Assembly: GCF_003286085.1 (NCBI RefSeq)
Contig: NW_020825288.1
Location: 15,872,001-15,936,000, forward strand
Direction: 5' to 3'
Origin: Drosophila persimilis
Lineage: Eukaryota; Arthropoda; Insecta; Diptera; Drosophilidae
DNA length: 64,000 bases
Part shown: positions 52,439 to 63,400 of the stretch, in pieces
How the letters are laid out: the number at the start of each line of letters is the position of its first letter
Position numbering within the stretch: position 1 is the stretch's first letter
Position numbers and translations under genes: made by a program
Notes under the pieces: generated by a model
What the model was told of the DNA's origin: nothing
What the model saw: the letters and a program-made list of their open reading frames with translations, nothing else
Databases searched by the model: none

Positions 52439-53672
52439 TGCTCGGCAAGTTTGTTGTGGACTGGAACCAAAGAGCAGAGAAACGAAAATGAATTGTCTGC
52501 TGTTGAGCGAGACTTTTATACGTGGTGCTCTCTTTCAAGTGTAGAACCGGTATATATACATATTTAATACTCCCAGCAATCGTATCACAACAAGTTGTTA
52601 GCTTAGTTATATATTGTACAGTCGATCTTCCCTATTACGAACTTCTGTACAACGAAGTTTTCTATATAACGAAATGATATCCAAAACGATTCTATACTAT
52701 ATTCTGCAAAAATGAATTCTATATTACGAATTTTTCGTATAACGAGTGTCCCTTTGGATTCGCTATATGGAAGTTCGACTGTATATACATATGTATTACA
52801 TATGTACAGATAAGACTCATTCAGTGTTCAAGTGGAATAGATTCAATACATATGCAAGTACAAAAAATAATCCTCCAATTTAGATAAGAACCGCTATAAA
52901 CCCCCAGCGGGCTTGACTTTATTTTTTTTTAGCTATTATAAATGTAATTAAACATATACTATTTTGCATGTATTTTTATTCTAAAATTTGTATATATTTA
53001 TTTATTTTATTTTTTATTGGAGAAGTTGATTAAAAGTCTATGTACATCCTTGCGCGGCAAAGAATTAAAAACTGTGGATTTCAAACGAGCTTCTCCTCCA
53101 TGAAAGCCTACTCAAACCAATTTGGACATATGGAAGTTATCCTGGATGCAACACAACTTGCTCAGAACTCCCTGCAAACGATAATGCCTATTAATAGTGA
53201 TTTTCATAGATTCATGCATCAGGTGGAGCGTAAAAATATTACGCCCATTATTCCTTTCCACAATATCACAACATTTAAGCCGCCCCTCTGTCCATATATT
53301 TCTGATTGGCGTCTGATTGAAATTGAAGAAATGTAATCGATATATCGATATGATGCAACAGGTTTCTGTAACCTTATTTTAGAAAGAATCAATTAAATAG
53401 CCAATATTATAGAAAATTGATTCATTAACCTGATAATAGTATGAGTTCAGGACTGAGAGTCTTAACTAGCTAGTAATCCTAAACCGATTATTAAAATCTA
53501 TTTACAATCAATATCGGATTTTTGTCTACAAGGTATATTGGGCGAAAGGGGCGGATTTTAGCTTGCTTTTTTACATTTTCGCCTGTAGCAATGTGTAGTT
53601 ACCGTGTAGTTGTCATGTAATAAATTGAGCAAATGTAAACATTGTGTAAACACAAAAAAAAACAAACACAAA
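52439..53672. other. Intergenic DNA with MITE, DRE and a small ORF
   Basis: AT-rich DNA. A pogo-like MITE lies at 52619-52781. A frame of 98 codons at 53040-53336 (MYILARQRIKNCGFQTSFSS) has mixed composition and no recognised homology, so it is unproven. TATCGATA at 53343-53350 may mark the promoter of the downstream KAS gene. Confidence 0.55.
52619..52781. mobile_element. pogo/Tigger-like MITE
   Basis: A 163-bp element with terminal inverted repeats CAGTCGATCTTCC on the left and GGAAGTTCGACTG on the right (11 of 13 positions pair as inverted repeats after allowing one mismatch region). It is flanked by TA on both sides, the target duplication of Tc1/mariner/pogo elements. The inner arms also pair (CTATTACGAA and TTCGTATAACG). 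It has no coding capacity, so it is a non-autonomous DNA transposon copy. Similar CAGTCGAAC ends are typical of pogo-family MITEs. Confidence 0.75.
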
Positions 53673-54995
53673 ATGCGGTTGTTACGCAGTTCCAAGTTTT
53701 TTGTTCCTCAGGCTCGAAATTCCTCGACGCAGGCTGGACGACGACGCGTAGTGATCACTGGAAGCGGTGCCGTAACGCCGTTGGGAAACAATGCGCAGGA
53801 CTCGTGGCGGCGGGTGTTGGCCGGCGAGTCGGCAATCTCAAAACTGGGGCCGGAGTTCAAGGGATTGCCGTGCCAGGTTGCCGCACAAATTTCAAGGGAA
53901 AACTTGCAGTTGGAAACGCATCTGAGCAAAACAGACATCAAACTGATGAGCCCTGCCACACAACTGGCTGTGCTGGCAGCAGAGGAAGCCCTGGCCTCGG
54001 GGAATCTCAAACCGAAGGAGCTCAGTGAGGAGCAGCGGGAGCGCTTCGGTGTTTGTGTCGGAATGGGAATGTTCGATCTGGCGGAGGTTTACAGCACCTG
54101 GAACCAGCTACAGCGTGGCTACAATCGAGTCAGTCCCTTCTTTGTGCCAAGACTGCTGCCCAGCATGGCATGCGGCCACATCAGCATGCGGCACGGTCTA
54201 CGAGGTCCCAACCACTCCGTTTCAACAGCTTGCGCCACTGGAGCCCATGCCCTGGGTGATGCCATGCGGTTTATTCGCAGCGGCGATGCGGATGTGATGC
54301 TGGCGGGTAGCGGGGAGGCATGTATTGACCCACTGTCAATAGCTGGCTTCTGCAGATTACGGGCCCTCAGTACCGCATTTAATGATAACCCAGCCGTGGC
54401 CTCGCGACCTTTTGACAAGGCGCGTGATGGCTTTGTGATGGGCGAAGGAGCAGCTGTGCTGCTGCTGGAGGAACTCGAGCACGCACGCGCCCGCGGTGCC
54501 CCCATTCTGGCGGAGTTGCTGGGCTATGGCCTCTCAGGCGATGCACACCACATCACGTCCCCCAGCGAGGATGGGGCTGGAGCCACACTGGCCATGCAAC
54601 GAGCCCTCAAGGACGCCGGTGTCAGCCCTAAGGAGATCAGCTACGTGAACGCCCACGCTACATCCACGCCCACTGGTGATCGCATCGAATCGTATGCTAT
54701 TAGTCGAGTGTTCGGCGAACACACGCCCCAGGTCCAAGTATCCTCGACAAAGGGAGCCCACGGACACCTGCTGGGCTCCTCTGGCAACCTGGAGGCGCTC
54801 TTCGTGGTGCACGCCTGCGCGGAGAATACCCTGCCGCCTTCCATAAACATCGAGCAGCTGGATGTGAACGTGAATGTTGTGACTAAAGCTTGCGAATGGT
54901 CCCAGGGACAGGGAAGGCGCGTGGCTCTGAAGAATTCCTTTGGCTTTGGCGGCACCAATGCCTCCCTATGCATTGCCAGCTACTCCGAAGAGTAG
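53673..54995 (+). CDS. Mitochondrial 3-oxoacyl-ACP synthase (KAS II type, OXSM)
   Basis: A single exon encodes 440 residues from MRLLRSSKFFVPQARNSS, an Arg/Ser-rich mitochondrial presequence. An upstream in-frame Met exists, but the leader from 53673 has the targeting look. The enzyme condenses malonyl-ACP with acyl-ACP in mitochondrial fatty acid synthesis, which supplies octanoate for lipoate. Motifs are VVITGSGAVTPLG, the nucleophile in VSTACATGAHALGD (Cys187), NAHATSTPTGD (His328), Lys360, and GHLLGSSGNLEA (His365), the standard Cys-His-His set. The length is normal, and the C-terminus FGFGGTNASLC is typical. It is intronless, unlike its neighbours. Confidence 0.93.
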   Translation: MRLLRSSKFFVPQARNSSTQAGRRRVVITGSGAVTPLGNNAQDSWRRVLAGESAISKLGPEFKGLPCQVAAQISRENLQLETHLSKTDIKLMSPATQLAVLAAEEALASGNLKPKELSEEQRERFGVCVGMGMFDLAEVYSTWNQLQRGYNRVSPFFVPRLLPSMACGHISMRHGLRGPNHSVSTACATGAHALGDAMRFIRSGDADVMLAGSGEACIDPLSIAGFCRLRALSTAFNDNPAVASRPFDKARDGFVMGEGAAVLLLEELEHARARGAPILAELLGYGLSGDAHHITSPSEDGAGATLAMQRALKDAGVSPKEISYVNAHATSTPTGDRIESYAISRVFGEHTPQVQVSSTKGAHGHLLGSSGNLEALFVVHACAENTLPPSINIEQLDVNVNVVTKACEWSQGQGRRVALKNSFGFGGTNASLCIASYSEE

Positions 54996-57006
54996 AGCGG
55001 GGCTGTGCAATTGTTACATTAATGTTGTTTTATATTGTTAACCACGGAAATAAAAACCCTGAATTTTTTCATATTTTTAGGAAAAATGTTAAGTTTTAAA
55101 ACTTTATTTGGAAAACTTTTCGGTTGCTTGTCACACGCCCTATCAGCCGTCTTCGTCGTTTGGCGCGAACGGACTCTCTGCTCTGTAAAAATGTATAGGC
55201 GTATTGTATTATCCAATGCGCATGCGTATGTACTGTTATACTGTATATCTGTATATAATATATATATATAGGTATATAATTATGTATATAGCTCTGTTTG
55301 ATTTGCTTCTGTTGCTTGTCTCTATTTTTGTTTGTTATTTCTGTTTCTGTTTCAGTTGCAGTTGTTCTCTTCTGATCTTGGCTTCAAATGTGTCTGTGTG
55401 TTCGATTCGGAAATAAAAACAACTAAATCGTTTTTTGTATGCCTGCTTAACATTCGCGCTGCTTTAGCTGTGGTCATGTCTGCTTCGGGGACTGTATTTT
55501 TGCTGTTTTAGTTGCAGCACGATCCAACGTCTCCGGGTTCTCCTTCACTTAACTAACCATTTTAATTTGAAGTGTTTTATTTTACAAAATTGCTTAAGAT
55601 GTTAAGTTAAAAGTATATTGGCTTACAATCGAAATTTCTTTATAATCTGTTATTAAATGTTGGTTTTCTGTTTATGATTTGCTGGTTCTGTTTTCCACTT
55701 GCCCTGCTCTAGGCTGGAGTCTAGACATTCTCCGTTTGATTTTATATTTTCTGAAACTTTTCTCGCTATTATGCCATACATTTTTAAATGTATTTGCAGC
55801 TTTGTTTCTTATGGATTTATATGCGTAAATAATATTCTATATGTGTGTGAGTGTGTGTGGGGCTGTGTTCGAGGGTGTTTCTACTATATATCGCTCTTTA
55901 GAGTACTGAACTTTCGTTAATATAAATTATGAAAATACATTTTATTCGAATTTTATCTTTACTCTTTACTGTACAATTGTTGCTCAACCATCAACCCATT
56001 CCGTTGTTTAGTTACAGCATAAATCAATATGTTTGCATCATTTTGCACGTGTCACTGTCACTGTCACATTCTTTAACAAGGTTACATTTCTCCCATTCTT
56101 CAATTTAAAGCATTCAAACAATTCCCGTACTCAATGGTGGACTGAAAATATTTCAAATTACGGGTAGGCCTTTCAATTTCATTTACGTATCTGGTTCTTA
56201 GCTAGGGGTTAGGTGTTAGGCTTAACAAATAAAACGTGGAACTTCGAAGCGCGTTTAGACAGAAAACATATATCGCGGGACCCTGCATACATGACACACA
56301 CATGCATATACATATACATATACATATATATTTAAGAATGAAACCATGCAAGGGATTCCTTAAAAAAGGACACGCTGGACGATGACTAAACAAGAGCGAT
56401 CTGTTGAGTTTCATGCTTTGATGCGGCCCACACTTCCAAAGTGGCAGTGCAGTTGGTGTTGGCGTTGGTTTTATGTGTGTGTGTGTGGTGTGGTTGTATT
56501 CGGTATGTTGAGATTTTTAAATTTAAAAAAATATAAAATATTTATAAATATTTTGTTGTTTTCATTTTGCGTCCTGTTTACTGCTATTACTGACCTTAAC
56601 ACTTACTATCTTACTATTTGTTTTTTAAAAAGACATCTATTTAAGCGCTAATAAAGTGGTTTTGTTTTATTTTGTTTTGTTTTGTGGTTTCTATCGGTTC
56701 GGTTGGATCGGTTCCCCAATACCAATACCAAGTCGTACAGGGATGCTGTAACTCCTGCCTGTCTCTTGGATGTCTGTACTATGGTATGCATGCGGGTGTG
56801 TATTGTATGTAGTATGTACATGGCAAGCCAGTTAAATCGGAGAATGGTCACTAGTTAAGCAGTGCATCCATGGTGTATGGAAATGGAGGATGTTGCTGCT
56901 CGAATCTGCTGTTTGCTGAAGACGATAACAACTTGGTTGCCGCTGCCGCTGCCGCTGCCGATGGCGCTGCTGCTGCTGATGCTCTTGATGTGTGTGCCGG
57001 CGACGG
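54996..57006. other. KAS 3' UTR, intergenic DNA and MTA 3' UTR
   Basis: About 2 kb without convincing genes. AATAAA at 55047-55052 suits the KAS transcript. TA, GT and CATATA repeats occur at 55250-55280 and 56305-56330. From about 56000 the sequence is probably the long AT-rich 3' UTR of the MTA gene on the minus strand. Confidence 0.65.
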
Positions 57007-60000
57007 TCAGTCCAGTATGACGATTTGTGATTCAATGGGCCTGCTACTTGGCTCGGGAGCCAGAGGCTTGATGGGCAGTGTGCGCCATGGCTTGCGCGCC
57101 GCACGGCGCAGCTCCACGGCTGAGAGTATTTTTCGCGTTTTTCTGCAAATGAAGCAAGAATTTGAGGAGCTGCTTTAGGTCTGAACTCTGTCTTCAACTC
57201 ACTTGTGTGTTTCGTTGGCCCTAAAGTAAACATCGTCCGGCGCATCCATCCAACTAATGACTTGCTTACGTCCGTTTCCGCCTCGTGCCATTTGCGCAAT
57301 CTTCTGCTTGCCATTGAGCTGAAAGAGTGAATGGAATCGTTGTCAATCGGGATCAGATCAAGCTCAGATCAGATCTGGCGGTGACTCACATGGTGCCTTG
57401 AGAGTGGCTGTCCCGATGCCGCCATCATGGCCGCAAACTGTTCGGGACTAGGACAATGCGAGGGCATAGGATCTTTGTTCGGCCTTTTTGGAGGCGGTCC
57501 ACTGGGAACTATAGTTACTAAATTTTGGAATAAATATAATATGATATGTATCTGACAGGAAACAAAAATATACAATATACCTTCAGTGCCGTTCAGCTGC
57601 TGCTCCTCGTGCGCCCGCTTTCGTATCGTTGATGTGGCATGCGTTGGAATTATTGTTAGTTCTTTCTCGGCCGGCACGGCCACAATGTCGGGGGATTTGT
57701 TGGGAACGCGATCGTAGACTAAACTGCCATCCGCTGCTTTGGGCGGCTTGGGGAATGAGACGACAGCGGGCAGTGGCATTTTGTCCTTGGGCGTCAGCAC
57801 CAGCCACTCGTGGGGACCGCTGCCGGGCGCCCCCAGGCGATTGGCGATCTTAGTAACACTGCCACGATCCTTGGGCTTGAGCAATAGCAGCTTCTTGATC
57901 TCCGCCTGAGATTTGCCGCTAATACGATTCGTAACTAAAGAGTGGGAGAAAGAGAAGAGTGCGTCAGAAATGTAAGCAGCCAGACATCGAGACTTACATT
58001 CTTGCTTCACCAGCAGGCCATTGATGGCGTAGGCGCTTTGTCGCGCCGCCTTCTTGGGCTTGACAATGCTGCGACAGATAATGCGCGCCACGCGCGTCAT
58101 GGGATTGGTGTGTAAGTAGAAGGCAGTGCGCGTCTTCATGATGGGGCGCGGAGAACCGGAGCTGATGGCAATACCATGCGCTTGCGCATAGTGGCGTGCC
58201 AGGTGGGTCTTCAGCTTGAACTCCTTGCCGCAATTGACAATTGAACACCTATCCGAATGGCAATTGTGGTAAGATATGAGGGACATTCTCGATCGTCTTT
58301 GGATGGGAGAGGAGAGGCACTTACCTGTGCAGCTGACGATTGGTTAGATCACTGATTTTCTCGTCATCGTTGAGGTCGACTACGGCTGTGGGTGTTGTAG
58401 CCGCAGCTGCAGCGGTAGCCGTAGGGGTCGTCGCAGCCAAGGCCTTCTTCTTTGCATCACTGTCGCTGCTGGCGTCGCCCTTATTCGCGGATTTCATACT
58501 GCCGTACCTCCGCCAGTACTCCCAACAGCTTTGGCAGAGACGACACGTTATGTGGCCGGTGCTAAACGAGTTCCACTGCAAGGGGGAGGGAGACTTTTAA
58601 GAACTGTCTGCAGAGTGGGTTGCTGTTCTATGTGCCATACCTGTGATGATTTAGTTGTTCCGCACGACTCGCAGGGTTTGCCGTTGCTTGAGAGATCGGT
58701 GCCCCCGTTGGTGGTGCCATTGTAAATGCCGCCACCGCCACTACCCGCCTTGACAGAGGCTCCGTTGCCGCCGCCCTTGCCACCATTATTATTGTATTGC
58801 GGTATGTAGACCTGTTTGAGCTTCAGCTCCGCCTCGACGGCCTTCACGCGCTTCTGCTGCACATAGCGATCGGTGGTCTTCCACATGTAGTAGTACTCGA
58901 TGATTTGCTTCAGAGTTTTCCAAGGCAGCTAAAATCGGACAAATAGAAGGAGGATTTAGAAGTGGTCCCACAATAGTTACAGATGGATAGATAGATAGTC
59001 CTTACGAAATCTTGTCGAATGTCGTTAAAGTCTTTGCCATATTTGTCCAGCGCTTCCTCGAAGAGATTTGCCTCCGAGGCGCTCCAGTCCTCGATTTCAT
59101 CGCGACAGAGCACCGGTCCACTGACAGGAACTAGCGAGGACATGGCCTCCTCAATCGAGTAGTCGTGCTTGTGCAGAATGTTCATGGCGTGAAACTAAAG
59201 AGAACACCACCATCATCAATACAAGCAAAAATGAGGATTAGTTTTCTATTGCATACCAGTGTAATGTCCCGACTGGCAGCCGCTGCCGACATGTGCAACG
59301 AGGGCTGCTTCACAGAACTGCTGCAGTCGAGGGCGCGGGCGAAGGTGCCAATGGAACGCGAAACGACGAGGAACTGATCGATCTTACGATCCGTCAGTGT
59401 GTGCTCCGGCGTCCATACCAGCGACTCCAGCTCCTCGAGCTTGCGCTCGTCCGTGACTGTGTCTTTTAGCTTGGCGGGAATATCACACTGATAGCGACTG
59501 CCGACACGTATCTCGCCCTTGTCGGCGAGAAGTGTTTTCTGATTCGGATCGAAGACCAGACAGTAGAAGAATGTGTCCTGCAAGACGTCACAATGTAAAT
59601 AGGTGATTATTGTCTGCCTCTGCCGCGCTACCAACTACGACTCACGTCTTTATTTAGATAACTCTGCAGGGACTCCGTCTCGTTGAGCAGCGTCACGGAG
59701 CACTTGCCTCGTATCTGTGTGGCGGGTATCGATTCGACTTGGCGTGAGAGGAACAGCTCGCGGTGCTTGATCTGGTAGCGCTGTTTGCTGGTCAGCGCCT
59801 CGCCCTTTTCCGCATCGCCTCCGCTGCCGCTGCCACTGCCGCTGCCACTGCCACTGCCGCTACCACTGCTGCTGCTGTTGTTGTTGTTATTATTATTGTT
59901 ATTGTTGTTGGTGGTGGTGCTGCCGGCATTGTTGCTGGTTGCAGATGCACTACCACTGCCACTGCCACTGCCGCCGCCGCCAGACGCTTGCGTCGGACTG

Positions 60001-60086
60001 GTGCGCTCCTCGTCCAAGGCAGCTGGAAATCAGACAATCAATACCGTTAGTGCACCAAGAGAATCAATCGAGAGAAAAAAGAGATC

Positions 60087-60125
<39 letters not shown>

Positions 60126-60462
60126 TGAGAGATCTACACAACATCAATTACCAACTGAACAAAAAAATATAGCAGCGAGAGCTTTGACAAACATAAAATC
60201 ATAGGAATAGGGGGATAAGGGGTAAGGGGTATAAGGTGATAGGGGATACTGATTAAGGGTATATATAGATCTAATTAAACAGATGGCATTCCCAAATTAG
60301 AGAGTTCGAACTACGTTTAAAGTTGAAAGCTGTTGTGGTTTTTTTTAGCAGTACCTATTGAGGGGTCGAGCACGGCCTGCGCCGCCTGCTCCTCGCCCAC
60401 GGGTGTGCGGAGCCAGGTCTTCTTCAGCTTGGTCGCCAGCGGTGAGTCCTCGGCTGTGGCCA
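57007..60462 (-). CDS. MTA1-like: MTA1-like NuRD subunit, N-terminus missing
   Basis: The minus-strand exons are >60355-60462, 59646-60022, 59257-59577, 59006-59194, 58641-58928, 58325-58575, 57998-58248, 57581-57934, 57390-57517, 57203-57318 and 57007-57142. They give about 838 residues here with all phases consistent. MTA proteins scaffold the NuRD deacetylase complex. Seen in order are ELM2 ([20 protein letters not shown]), SANT ([20 protein letters not shown]), a GATA zinc finger (CESC ... CRLCQSCW), a C2H2-like finger (CSIVNC ... [10 protein letters not shown]), an RBBP-binding motif ([18 protein letters not shown]), and a second such motif ([17 protein letters not shown]). The BAH domain expected at the N-terminus is not in the window. 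A long Gly/Ser/Asn repeat (59840-59960) separates the entry exon from ELM2. Confidence 0.92.
59820..59962 (-). repeat. Gly-Ser / Asn codon repeat in MTA
   Basis: On the minus strand, two GGC-AGT stretches encoding GSGSGS flank a run of AAT/AAC codons encoding at least 11 Asn and a short Ser run. The region lies between the first visible exon sequence and the ELM2 domain. It replaces the part of vertebrate MTA where a short acidic linker follows BAH, and is probably length-variable. Confidence 0.88.
60090..60119. repeat. GA microsatellite in MTA intron
   Basis: About 15 GA units followed by a run of G, in the intron between MTA exons at 60022 and 60355. It lies 70 bp upstream of the exon at 60022. 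Confidence 0.85.
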
Positions 60463-63400
60463 CTGTTTTTTGTTTTTTTTGTTTGTTTATCGTTTTGTGC
60501 AATACGTTGGGGAAATACGTTTATTTACAAATGATCATGTTTCAAGCAATGGTAAATAATCATTAAATAATAAATACAAATTCTGCAGCTCAAAATGAGG
60601 TTAATTACAAAAACAGAAAGAACAATACTCCAAGTCGTCGTCTGGAAGGAAAGCCGGCATCGAATTCTAGAGTGTATTAAAGCCTCTTCCCCCAATGCTT
60701 GGAGGTATACTCTTCGAGGAAGAGAAGACCAGCCCGAAAAATGCAAAAGAGTACGAAAACCTTGCATGGATGCAGCCCGAGAATCTATTGGCAAAATACA
60801 CAAGTGGACTGCTGCTGCGAGGTCCCTAGAAAGCAAAAACAAAATACATGTCGTGTGTGTGACTGACTTTCGCTGATAAGGGTTGATTTTTGGACCGCTA
60901 ACAAATTCAAAAACCCTGCCCACCGCCGCTTAATTAAAGAAAGACTTTTCTTCATTTTATCATTCTCGTAAAGTTGCTATATTCCAAGTGTATAATACTT
61001 AGATCGAATGCATATACATAGTAGTAGTATATTTCAATATGATCAACATCGGTGGACCGAAAGAAATGGCACTATCAACTGAACAATTAATAAATATTAT
61101 ATTCCAGTTGGATGAACCCGCCGGTCGTGCGTATTTTTAGAAAACGGCGATAATTGCCGCAACCCATGGAAAAATAGTACATCCACGAATACTATAAAAA
61201 CTATCCCGCACGATCGGAAAATTGCAGTTCCATTTAAAACATTGCAAGATGCAGTCCTGTTTGATTATAGCTCTGGCCGTTCTGGTGAGAACTTTTTCTG
61301 TGAGAAATAAACAAGAATCAGAATCTTTCCAATCGATCCGCAGAGCCTGGCTAATGCCGTTCCCAATGATCCGGAGAGTCACGCACCAAGTGAGTCCGAG
61401 TCGGAGTCGGTGACGGAGTCGGTTACGGAGTCGGTGACGAAGTCGGACAGGATTCATTTGTGCGAATTTCTAGCATCTTTCGTTGAAATTAAGCGGGGAC
61501 TTAATCGGGTCATATTGGGATACGACATGAACCATATGGCCAGGGCAAACGAGCTTGTAGTCGAGAAGGCAGCTCTATTGAAGGACATGCTAAGCGAAGA
61601 AGCAGCGACCTCGGAGCAAGAACTCTTCGATGACGTTAAAAGATTTAAAGAATCCAGAAAAACGGGAATTCGACAAGTCAGCAATATAATGAAAAGCCTT
61701 GATAGGAAGTTCAAAGCTAAATACCGGTGTTAAACTCAAGGGCAGTACCTATAAAAGACTGAAACAATTTCCCCAGTTATGGGAAATTCTCTACTCTTCG
61801 CACCATGATGTTGTTGGTCAAAGGTTCAAAATGTCGTGCCTGCGGATTTTATGTAATCTTTTTTAAGAATTTTAAGGTTTTTTTTAAAGTTTATTGTTTG
61901 CTAAAATGTGCTAAACATCCAAGATCCATAAAATGTTTTTAATTGCATTAGGGGAAACATTAATGATAAAAACATGAAGCTTGTGTCCAAGAAATGTATC
62001 TGTTTTGTGTATCCTTTAATTTAAGCCAAACTGGCTTTCGGTTTGCGTGTCTGCTCAAAAAAAAAGGTCGTAAAACACAGAAACATTTTCATTTTTATTG
62101 AATTTTATTTGTCCCACAAATACCATGAAACATAGGAACTATCCCGGTATGGGAAGGAACCCAAGGTATTATTCAACTCCTATAACTATCGTTCTGCTCA
62201 ATGGGTGTTTTACTTGTCAATTAGGAGCCACCGAAAGTACGAAACCTCAGAGTAATCTTTGAGTAAAAAACCTTGAACCTTGTTATTTTAATTATTTCTT
62301 TAGTTCCAATCCTATCTTTTCGGGATGCGTGATAGCAAGGATTTTATTTTCCTTAAACTTTGCGGGGGCTGATTACAAAATATTTACCTTGCCATACCCA
62401 CCCACCTCAGACCGTTATCCTGACTCTGGAAAGGGCGTGCAGCCCACCCCCTCAGATGAACACGGATACACAGGGGCGTGGGTGCATTGCTGGAGTTACA
62501 GCCAGAGCCAAGGAACGGAGGTAGTAGGTGTTTTTTATGTATTTGTGTTTGTAGCTCTCATCGGAGAGAAGACAACGACAGCAGCCAGGGGTGGGGGTTG
62601 GGGTTCAGGTTGGCGTGCTGGCTGGTTGGGGGTGAGTGGCTGTTTGGCGGCCATAGATAGGACACACACACACACAGACACACAGCCACGGGCAAGTAAA
62701 AGGCCCACTAGTGGGTGGGGCTTGGTCGGATTCGTTTGCCCGCCGTGGGAGGGAGCCGTTTTGGGTATTTTTGAGATTTTGTGTACCCTGCGCCTCGCCT
62801 GATGTCCATTTCTATTGACTTTGTGGTTTACACTTCAGCAACAATAAATTATGACTGCTAGGCCTAGCCGCAACCATAATAGCACTTCAGCATTCGAGAG
62901 GCTATCATCGGACTGGACTGCAGGGTATGCACGCGTCGTAGGCCGCGAAGCAGTCGCCTTTCGGGGTTGGAATAGCGGCACACTTGTGCTCAAACTTTAG
63001 ATTTTTGTGCTAATTTTTGCCTGATTAGTGAGCGGCCTGCCAAAAGGCGGCGCACGGCGCACGCACTGGAAACTCGCTCGCTTCAGCTTCAGCGTGAGCT
63101 CCAGCTCCACTGGCCAGCAGCAGAAACAAGATGACAGCGGACCCATGTTGGGAGCTAAAGGGGTTGCGTTAATGGGCATTGTCGGCGCATGTCGTAGGGC
63201 GAGTGTGCTGCTGGATGGCATGGGATGGCTTGGGAAGGGGTTTGGCTTCCTCACGGAAAACGCATTTTCGTTGGGTCACGTATCGAGTTCGAGGGGGCCG
63301 CACTGGTCGAATCCCATCGTACCCCACCCCATTCATTAAAGTCCGGCATGCTTTTTTGGGGCTGCGGAGAGAGGGCGGAGGGGGGAAATGAAATGGGAGG

